A stretch of 5,792 nt of DNA from positions 1 to 5,792 of the forward strand of contig DRMA01000056.1 of NCBI GenBank assembly GCA_011375245.1. Reading direction: 5' to 3'. A program made the position numbers and the translations under genes. This stretch comes from Thiothrix sp. Its GTDB lineage: Bacteria > Pseudomonadota > Gammaproteobacteria > Thiotrichales > Thiotrichaceae. The notes under the pieces were generated by a model. That model was not told the DNA's origin, did no database searches, and saw only the letters and a list, made by a program, of their open reading frames with translations. Below are positions 1 to 4,163 of this stretch, piece by piece (position 1 is the stretch's first letter; each line of letters starts with the position of its first letter).

Positions 1-1
1 A

Positions 2-130
2 ACTTATTACCGCTTTGGTAACTGGGGTATTAAAGAGCATTTAGGTAAAAGTAGAAGTGAATCGCCTAAATTTGATGCCGTCATGGACTTTCAAGAAAAA
101 CAAGGTACCTGTTGGTGGGATAATTGCTAA
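2..130 (+). CDS. C-terminal fragment of an unidentified protein (5' end outside window)
   Basis: An open frame enters from the left edge and ends at TAA (128-130), giving 42 visible residues. The fragment starts TYYRFGNWGIKEHLG and ends in a Trp/Cys-rich tail, GTCWWDNC. It has no stop in frame from position 2, and it is followed by a normal 66-base spacer and then another plus-strand gene. It looks like a genuine gene end rather than chance, but I do not recognise the family from so few residues. The two cysteines flanking WWDN could bind metal or form a disulfide; that is inference only. Confidence 0.6.
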   Translation, partial: TYYRFGNWGIKEHLGKSRSESPKFDAVMDFQEKQGTCWWDNC

Positions 131-133
131 AAA

Positions 134-166
134 CCTTGATGATATTACGTAATGTAAGAATCAAGG
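134..166. repeat. Nested dyad between two plus-strand genes
   Basis: CCTTGAT (134-140) and ATCAAGG (160-166) are perfect 7-base inverted repeats. The 19-base interior contains a perfect 10-base palindrome, ATTACGTAAT (144-153). The dyad lies in the 66-base spacer upstream of the asparaginase-like gene. No T-run follows it, so it is not an obvious intrinsic terminator. An operator or a processed hairpin is possible. Function is unknown. Confidence 0.35.
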
Positions 167-196
167 ATAATGTCGTAAAAATGATAGGTACAACAT

Positions 197-688
197 ATGA
201 CCATAAAACTTTTTATAACAGGCGGTACGATTGATAAACACTATAATGAACTTAATGGAGAACTCTATTTTGATCATTCTTATATTCCCCAAATACTCCA
301 ACAAGGTCGCTGCCATGCCAATATTTCTACTGAAGTATTATTAGCGAAAGATAGCCTTGAAATGAATGAAGTGGATAGACAGCATATATTAACGGCCTGC
401 CAGAAGACAAAAGCAATACAAATTATTATTACTCATGGTACCGATACCATGGTTGATACGGCTATGGTATTAAAACAAGCCATTACAAACAAAGTCATTG
501 TACTTGTAGGTGCAATGATTCCTTATGCCTTTAAACAATCCGATGCCTTATTTAATATCGGCTGTGCGGTAACTGCGGTGCAATGCCTAACGGAAGGGGT
601 TTATATTATTATGAATGGACAAGTATTTACTGCCGATAATGTACAAAAAAACCGACAGGAAGGATGCTTTCAGCAAGTAAAAAAATAG
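197..688 (+). CDS. Short stand-alone asparaginase-like protein (N-terminal asparaginase domain only)
   Basis: The 163-residue product matches the N-terminal alpha/beta domain of class I/II L-asparaginases, which normally run to about 330 residues with a second C-terminal domain. Visible landmarks are TGGTID at 8-13 (nucleophile position Thr11), KDS at 51-53 (the substrate-binding Ser position), HGTDTM at 80-85 (Thr82-Asp83) and LVGAM at 103-107. Near the end is MNGQVFTADNVQK, which aligns without gaps to the segment carrying the catalytic Lys, giving Lys151. The full Thr/Thr-Asp/Lys set is therefore present. From family memory, short proteins of about 160 residues with this ending occur in other Gammaproteobacteria, so this is probably an intact member of that short family and not a truncation. 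Canonical asparaginases complete the active site with residues from the C-terminal domain and from a partner subunit, so asparaginase activity cannot be assumed. There is no signal peptide, implying the cytoplasm. The ATG at 197 has a weak AGG-type ribosome site about 8 bases upstream. It is convergent with yaiI, 6 bases apart. Confidence 0.85.
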   Translation: MTIKLFITGGTIDKHYNELNGELYFDHSYIPQILQQGRCHANISTEVLLAKDSLEMNEVDRQHILTACQKTKAIQIIITHGTDTMVDTAMVLKQAITNKVIVLVGAMIPYAFKQSDALFNIGCAVTAVQCLTEGVYIIMNGQVFTADNVQKNRQEGCFQQVKK

Positions 689-694
689 ATTATG

Positions 695-1144
695 TTAAGA
701 TTTATACTGCCTAAGAAACCGATCTAAATGATTCGCAAATGCTTGGCGATCACTTTGGTTCAATGGTGGTGGACCACCTGATTGAATACCACTAGCACGT
801 AAGGTTTCCATCAAATCACGCATACTTAAGCGTGATTTGATGGTATCAGGAGAAAACAATTCACCTCGCGGACTTAATGCTTTGCCTCCTTTCTCAATCA
901 CTTCAGCAGCTAATGGAATATCTCCCGTAATCACTAAATCACCTTCATCCAAGCGCTGCACAATTTCATTATCAGCCACATCAAACCCTGTTGATACCTG
1001 AAGGAAATGAATATTCTTCCGTGCAGGAACAACTATAAAATGGTTTGCTACCAAAGTAAGTTTAATCCCCGTACGTTCTGCTGCACGAAATAAAATCTCT
1101 TTAATCACGACAGGACATGCATCCGCATCGACCCATATTCTCAT
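695..1144 (-). CDS. yaiI: YaiI/YqxD family protein (UPF0178, DUF188)
   Basis: The 149-residue product has the expected length and signature blocks of the UPF0178 family. These are DADACP at 6-11 near the N-terminus, FDVADNEIV at 54-62, TGDIPLAAE at 73-81, SPRGE at 91-95, GGPPP at 123-127 and DRQAFANHLDR at 132-142. As far as I recall, the family falls in the PIN/NYN-like nuclease superfamily. The conserved acidic residues (Asp6, Asp8, Asp75) would fit a metal-dependent nuclease site, but no biochemical role is established to my knowledge. A soluble cytoplasmic protein is expected. The start is well supported: ATG at 1144-1142 sits 9 bases after AAGGA. The first 44 bases overlap the 3' end of the upstream CAP-domain gene in another frame, so expression is probably linked to that gene. 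Identification of the family is firm; function is not. Confidence 0.95.
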   Translation of the reverse strand: MRIWVDADACPVVIKEILFRAAERTGIKLTLVANHFIVVPARKNIHFLQVSTGFDVADNEIVQRLDEGDLVITGDIPLAAEVIEKGGKALSPRGELFSPDTIKSRLSMRDLMETLRASGIQSGGPPPLNQSDRQAFANHLDRFLRQYKS

Positions 1145-2258
1145 GCTTGTTATTCCTTTTACGATAAAAGCCTACTCCAGCAAATAAGGCTAAAAAAATT
1201 ATTATTTGCACACCAAAACCACCGCCACCACCGTCACTACCTATAGAAGTAGAAGTACTAGTACTTGTAACGCTTGCATCAGACACTCTATTTGCCACTT
1301 GAAAGGCATTCAAATCTTCTGTTTTCAAGGTTACATTATATAAACAGTTTTGTGCGCTAACTTCAGCATCACTCACAGGGTCAAAAAAAGCTAAAACAAC
1401 AATAACACCATAATAATTAAAACCAGCAGGCACTGGCAATGGCATATAATCTGTAGAACCGACACGATGCACGCCAATCAATCCTTCATGGCTTGCAGCA
1501 CCATTATTATTTTTAAAGCCAAGTGAACTTCCAGCACCCGACGACAATGTTACGTCCTGTAACAAAACCATTTCCCGATGCACCCAATTTGATGATGAAT
1601 TGACATAAACCCATTGATAAAGTGAACGCTCAATCGGTAAAGGTACACTAGGTGTACCACTGCTTAAGTAAGAGACAAAAAAAGCAAGATTCTCGCTGTA
1701 AGTAATAAACTCATGGCATGCTGAACCAATAACTGAATCTTGATCAATACGTTTGAAAGGATTATCAATACTCGCATCACCTGATGGTTGATTATGATCA
1801 ATTTTATCGGTGTCATGCAGTAAATTAGCATAATTCTCAGCAAGAAGATCAATAGATGATTCAACACCTGCAAATGGCAAACCCTTTACTCCAGCTACAA
1901 TATTTGTACGTGCTATCCTTTCATCATTGAGCAAGTAAAGCATCTTTTCATCATCATTCATACCATCCCATATTTCTTGTGCGGGGAGCACCAAATTAGC
2001 AATGCTTCCTACAGCTAAATTGAGCTGTTTTTCCTCTTCACGACGCGCATGATTAAAAGCAAGCATAATATCAGTAACACCACCATAAGCTGCTGTGTTA
2101 TTAGCTTCATTACCTGTTGAATCAATCCATGGAATATCACTCAAAATATTAGGTGGAGAATTAGCAGACAAATAACCAGAAAACGTCATCATAACGAGGA
2201 AGATAAAAAAAAGATTCAGTGGCATATGTTTCCATAGCAAAGAGAGAGAAAAAGACAT
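1101..2258 (-). CDS. Exported CAP/SCP-superfamily protein with GlyGly-CTERM-like tail
   Basis: The product has 385 residues from the ATG at 2258. That start has AAGGA 11 bases upstream and opens a signal peptide (hydrophobic core about residues 14-30, SGYLSA then mature NSPPN). A longer frame from a TTG at 2339 adds 27 residues before the signal peptide and is rejected. A CAP (cysteine-rich secretory/antigen 5/PR-1) domain lies at about 105-290. Its features are LLNDERIAR near 109-117, DHNQPSG with His155, YSENLAFF with Glu189, and QWVYVNSSSNWVHREML-like text with Trp216 and His227. This resembles the His/Glu/His pocket of CAP proteins. A Ser/Thr linker (about 329-341) leads to GSDGGGGGFG, a hydrophobic segment (about 350-364) and RKR (366-368). 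This is the layout of GlyGly-CTERM sorting signals cut by rhombosortase in Gammaproteobacteria, so surface delivery or release is inferred. The last 14 residues beyond the basic stop-transfer run are Cys-rich and come from overlap with yaiI. The substrate or partner is unknown. Confidence 0.8.
   Translation of the reverse strand: MSFSLSLLWKHMPLNLFFIFLVMMTFSGYLSANSPPNILSDIPWIDSTGNEANNTAAYGGVTDIMLAFNHARREEEKQLNLAVGSIANLVLPAQEIWDGMNDDEKMLYLLNDERIARTNIVAGVKGLPFAGVESSIDLLAENYANLLHDTDKIDHNQPSGDASIDNPFKRIDQDSVIGSACHEFITYSENLAFFVSYLSSGTPSVPLPIERSLYQWVYVNSSSNWVHREMVLLQDVTLSSGAGSSLGFKNNNGAASHEGLIGVHRVGSTDYMPLPVPAGFNYYGVIVVLAFFDPVSDAEVSAQNCLYNVTLKTEDLNAFQVANRVSDASVTSTSTSTSIGSDGGGGGFGVQIIIFLALFAGVGFYRKRNNKHENMGRCGCMSCRD
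1154..1158 (-). promoter_or_regulatory. Ribosome binding site of yaiI inside the CAP-domain gene
   Basis: AAGGA on the minus strand lies 9 bases before the yaiI ATG and within the coding sequence of the CAP-domain gene. It fixes the yaiI start despite the 44-base overlap. It also allows independent initiation or re-initiation by ribosomes finishing the upstream gene. Confidence 0.7.
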
Positions 2259-2279
2259 AAGCGTGTTTATCCTTAAAAA

Positions 2280-2285
2280 ATTATA
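2280..2285 (-). promoter_or_regulatory. Possible -10 box before the CAP-domain gene
   Basis: A perfect TATAAT occurs on the minus strand 22 bases before the CAP-domain ATG. The region 16-18 bases further upstream has no good -35, and the expected transcript start would fall on the AAGGA ribosome site (2274-2270). The hexamer may therefore be chance in AT-rich DNA. The gene may instead be read from a promoter upstream of the DUF4282 gene. Confidence 0.2.
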
Positions 2286-2360
2286 GAGACAGATGCTAGC
2301 TTTAACGATTTTTTTAGCCCTAAATGAAAAAATTAACAAAACTAAACCTGATTGCTTGCG

Positions 2361-2687
2361 TTATGGCACTAATACAAGCAAGGCATCTCTTATTTGCAAA
2401 TAAGCAATTAAGAACTCAAACATCATACGCCACATAATTTCCATCCAGAGAAATAAGAAGCCAAATAACAATAAAAACCATACTCGATGTTTTTTTCTCG
2501 TTGTCGTTATCAACATTTTTTTACCTGAAGTATAAATATCAGCAACCAACCAATATTTTTTCTTCACCCAGATAGTAAAAAGCCAACTGGCAATCGGAAC
2601 CCCTAATGCTCCCATATAGTAAAAAATAAATAAAACATAAGGACTAATAAAATACTTAAAACTAAAAAAATCCTCTAAATGTTGCAT
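2361..2687 (-). CDS. Small DUF4282-type inner-membrane protein
   Basis: The 108-residue product begins MQHLEDFFSFKYFISP, has two hydrophobic helices (about 17-41 and 69-86) separated by a basic loop with KKK and TRKKHR, and ends RMMFEFLIAYLQIRDAL. The pattern of FFxFKYFISP at the start, two membrane segments and an R..(F/L)ELLI..(F/L)xI segment after the second one matches my recollection of the DUF4282 family, whose function is unknown. The positive loop suggests both ends face the periplasm and the loop faces the cytoplasm. It is the first gene of a minus-strand group with the CAP-domain gene (102 bases away) and yaiI, so cotranscription is plausible. The start ATG at 2687-2685 follows a run of seven Gs, an unusual ribosome-site context. 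The family call is moderate; the membrane topology is clear. Confidence 0.7.
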   Translation of the reverse strand: MQHLEDFFSFKYFISPYVLFIFYYMGALGVPIASWLFTIWVKKKYWLVADIYTSGKKMLITTTRKKHRVWFLLLFGFLFLWMEIMWRMMFEFLIAYLQIRDALLVLVP

Positions 2688-2691
2688 AGCA

Positions 2692-2698
2692 CCCCCCC
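2692..2698 (-). promoter_or_regulatory. Poly-G tract at the ribosome site of the DUF4282 gene
   Basis: Seven consecutive Gs on the minus strand end 4 bases before the ATG of the DUF4282 gene and occupy the ribosome-site position. No better Shine-Dalgarno sequence is present. An upstream ATG (2700-2698) uses the first G of the run. It is out of frame with seven Gs but would be in frame with six. Homopolymer slippage could therefore change initiation; this is inference. Confidence 0.4.
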
Positions 2699-2700
2699 AT

Positions 2701-3168
2701 CATCAATTAACTCAAGAGCAACGATAACATAATTACTATTTTATCGTGAAGAACCTGCTGATACTGATAAACAATATATATTTCATAAAATATACATTTA
2801 ATAGAAAGCACTAAAATGATCAAACATTAGTCTATTTTTAAATAAAAATGAAGAAAATCCAGAAAAAAAGCTATTTTAATACCTCCTCTAGCTAAAGAGT
2901 AATACATACGACAACAAAAAACATACAAATTATATAAATAAAATCAATATATTATAAAACAAAATAACTATACAATAATATTATTATATTATATAAATAT
3001 AATAATCCATATAAGCTGAAAAATAAGATTTATGACAAAAAAAACAGCAATAAATGCACTATTAACACAAGAAAATGACTTGAATTTAAGCATATTAATA
3101 AGTTTTTTTTATCATAATGGCAAAAAAAAGTGAATTTTTTAAATTTAATATGGTATAGTTTCACCCAA
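2701..3168. other. Very AT-rich intergenic block
   Basis: About 470 bases without a convincing gene. G+C is low throughout; positions 2941-3000 contain only 4 G/C in 60. The block is full of A-tracts, T-tracts and TA-rich palindromes, and it includes T8 at about 3102-3109. The only reading frames are short (for example 33 codons at 3032-3133 with no clear ribosome site). Such DNA is typical of curved or easily melted sequence and of targets for nucleoid proteins such as H-NS or MvaT. Nothing here demonstrates binding or an origin; no DnaA boxes were seen. Confidence 0.6.
2980..3006. repeat. AT-only inverted repeat with 11-base arms
   Basis: ATTATTATATT (2980-2990) and AATATAATAAT (2996-3006) are exact inverted copies around a 5-base loop. 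A perfect 12-base palindrome, AATAATATTATT (2974-2985), overlaps the left arm. The structure contains only A and T, so it is thermodynamically weak, and it may simply reflect base composition. Confidence 0.4.
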
Positions 3169-3328
3169 GTTAGTCATTTAACTAACCCCGAAATCTACCG
3201 TAACACCATTGAGATAGAGATGAGCACCCCACCCATTCTTAGGAATGGCGTTGTTACAACTAGAATCACTCTACGAGCGATGCACTCTCCCTCCCCTAAA
3301 GAGAAGGGACTTCCGTGCGAATTTCGTT
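3169..3328. mobile_element. GC-rich island, possible decayed mobile-element end
   Basis: Positions 3181-3320 have 69 G/C in 140 bases (49%), whereas adjacent 60-base stretches have 12-14 (about 20-23%). The island begins at a hairpin, GTTAGT (3169-3174) with ACTAAC (3181-3186) and a 6-base loop. It contains a second hairpin, CCATTC/GAATGG with a TTAG loop (about 3233-3248), and an imperfect purine/pyrimidine palindrome around 3288-3312. The plus frame through it is open but lacks a ribosome site and protein-like features. Short ends with subterminal hairpins recall IS200/IS605-type elements or palindrome-associated repeats. No transposase remnant can be identified, so the mobile-element label is a hypothesis; a small RNA gene is an alternative. 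Confidence 0.25.
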
Positions 3329-3601
3329 AAAAATATGAGGCTTATAAATTACTCCCAAGAAAACAACATTTAATTCAATAAACGAATCTAAGAAAAAAGC
3401 CCTAAATACTTATTTCTTAAGATATAACTATATTGATATTAATTAATACTCAACAAGCAAAATAGATTAACTAACCCTAACTCTATTTGACCTACATAAT
3501 TAACTAGTCACACATAGCCCAACTCCATGCCATGTACTTAACTAGTTAATGCTTAGAGAACAAGGAACAAACAAGCTGTTTAACGGTGACTATATATGCA
3601 T
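3329..3601. other. Palindrome-rich intergenic spacer without genes
   Basis: AT-rich spacer between the GC island and the promoter at 3602. It holds a 12-base palindrome (TATTAATTAATA, 3437-3448), several TTAACTA words and a 10-base inverted repeat at 3499-3550. No coding frame with a ribosome site was seen on either strand. Confidence 0.5.
3499..3550. repeat. Inverted repeat with 10-base arms and repeated TTAACTA words
   Basis: ATTAACTAGT (3499-3508) and ACTAGTTAAT (3541-3550) are exact inverted copies separated by 32 bases. The right arm forms part of a perfect 12-base palindrome, TTAACTAGTTAA (3538-3549). The word TTAACTA also begins at 3178 and 3467, where both copies extend to TTAACTAACCC. 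This could be an operator array, a hairpin or the edge of an old insertion. There is no T-run to suggest a terminator. Confidence 0.35.
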
Positions 3602-3630
3602 TTGAGATTGGATATAGATACCCAAATAAT
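3602..3630 (+). promoter_or_regulatory. Sigma70-like promoter for the leader and acidic exported protein
   Basis: TTGAGA (3602-3607; 5 of 6 to TTGACA), a spacer of exactly 17 bases, then AATAAT (3625-3630; 5 of 6 to TATAAT). Transcription would begin near 3636-3638. It points toward the only plus-strand gene downstream and would give a leader of about 205 nt. Confidence 0.45.
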
Positions 3631-3636
3631 TTGGAC

Positions 3637-3842
3637 GCATCACACAAACCAATGATATAGAAAAAAATGATTTTAATGCGTGTAGATTGCGCTCTAGTAA
3701 GCATTCTACACTGATGGTGAAGCCCATCCCGTTTTTAAACGGATCTTTCTAGCAACGATGGAATAAAACAATATTACGAGGATGGACATTGTTTTATCTG
3801 TCAGTATTTAACTACATTTTATGTAATTTTAAGGTAAACATT
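3637..3842 (+). promoter_or_regulatory. Candidate structured 5' leader RNA
   Basis: Consecutive hairpins follow the predicted transcript start. Hairpin A is 3680-3690 with 3701-3711 (7 pairs, one mismatch, 3 pairs, 10-base loop). Hairpin B is GATGG/CCATC (3713-3717/3724-3728). Hairpin C is CCGTTT/AAACGG with a 2-base loop (3729-3734/3737-3742). Hairpin D is ATAAAACAAT/ATTGTTTTAT (3763-3772/3788-3797). ACGCAT (3635-3640) can also pair with ATGCGT (3676-3681), competing slightly with A. GATGG recurs at 3757-3761 and, as GGATGG, at 3780-3785 in the loop of D. All three copies compete for the one CCATC(C) at 3724-3729. It matches no riboswitch class I can recognise. Intrinsic structure, a switch, or transcript protection are all possible. 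Confidence 0.35.
3763..3797 (+). promoter_or_regulatory. Hairpin with GGA-rich loop resembling a CsrA/RsmA site
   Basis: A perfect 10-base stem carries a 15-base loop holding TTACGAGGATGG (3774-3785). This agrees at 9 of 12 positions with the CsrA SELEX consensus as I recall it (RUACARGGAUGU), and the GGA is exposed in the loop, as CsrA prefers. A second GGA follows at 3784-3786. The site lies 34-46 bases before the AAGG ribosome site (3831-3834). CsrA normally pairs such a site with another GGA near the start; the candidates here are 3760-3762 or 3741-3743. Binding is inference. Confidence 0.3.
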
Positions 3843-4163
3843 ATGAAAAAACTACACACCCCACTTCTAGCCATTGCTCTTTCAGCCCTTTTAGTCAGTG
3901 TTTCTTATGGTAATGCTAATGACGACCAAGTACCTAGTAACGATATTATTGACAGTACGGTTACAAATAGTCCATTTGCTGACTCTTTCAATACAGTAGA
4001 AGATGAATCAGCAAACGCAGATACAAGTGGTGATAGTGCTTATATCCAACAAGCCGTTACTAACAGTGATCTTTCACTTGATGGCAATATCCTCACCAAG
4101 ATCGGCTTAAATGAAGCAACACCTGGATTCCAAATGCAAATAAGTGTGCCACTCAAAAATTAA
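3843..4163 (+). CDS. Small acidic exported protein of unknown function
   Basis: The 106-residue product starts at an ATG 8 bases after AAGG (3831-3834). It has a textbook signal peptide: MKK, a hydrophobic core to about residue 20 and a likely cut after GNA at 23-25. A frame extension from a TTG at 3789 would add 18 residues before the signal peptide and is rejected. The mature part of about 81 residues has 13 Asp/Glu against 2 Lys, no Cys, no aromatic cluster and many Ser, Asn and Thr. It looks largely disordered, with a slightly more hydrophobic C-terminus (FQMQISVPL). There is no lipobox, so it should be free in the periplasm or exported further. I do not recognise the family. Its own promoter and long structured leader suggest dedicated regulation. 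It is convergent with nadE, and the stop codons share 4 bases. Confidence 0.75.
   Translation: MKKLHTPLLAIALSALLVSVSYGNANDDQVPSNDIIDSTVTNSPFADSFNTVEDESANADTSGDSAYIQQAVTNSDLSLDGNILTKIGLNEATPGFQMQISVPLKN

Noticed and set aside
1253..1266. Perfect 14-base palindrome AAGTACTAGTACTT
   Set aside because: It is explained by alternating Ser and Thr codons in the linker of the CAP protein.
1664..1873. 69-codon minus-strand frame
   Set aside because: It lies wholly inside the CAP-domain coding sequence in another frame and has no recognisable features.
2259..2339. N-terminal extension of the CAP protein from a TTG at 2339
   Set aside because: The ATG at 2258 has a better ribosome site and places the signal peptide at the N-terminus.
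2352..2381. TTGCTTG/CAAGCAA 7-base inverted repeat around the stop of the DUF4282 gene
   Set aside because: It has a 16-base loop and no adjacent T-run on the minus strand, so it is a poor terminator and could be chance.
2884..2890. Near-perfect AGGAGGT Shine-Dalgarno sequence on the minus strand
   Set aside because: No ATG, GTG or TTG follows at a usable distance with an open frame.
2863..2893. Terminator-like AGCTA/TAGCT stem followed by T7 on the minus strand
   Set aside because: The stem is only 5 bases with a 15-base loop, and no minus-strand gene ends just upstream of it.
3032..3133. 33-codon frame starting MTKKTAINALL and ending HNGKKK
   Set aside because: It has an ATG but no convincing ribosome site and lies in very AT-rich DNA. 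It could be a real small protein, but nothing beyond the open frame supports it.
3130..3330. 66-codon plus-strand frame through the GC island
   Set aside because: It starts at a non-ATG codon without a ribosome site, its composition changes sharply partway through, and its translation has no protein-like pattern. It is more likely an open frame by chance in a noncoding or decayed element.
3635..3742. Resemblance to c-di-GMP (GEMM) or fluoride (crcB) riboswitches
   Set aside because: Short words such as ACAAACC and GATGGTG recall these classes, but the conserved cores and their spacing are absent.
3789..3842. N-terminal extension of the acidic protein from a TTG at 3789
   Set aside because: It would put 18 residues before a classic MKK signal peptide and would read through hairpin D; the ATG at 3843 has AAGG at good spacing.
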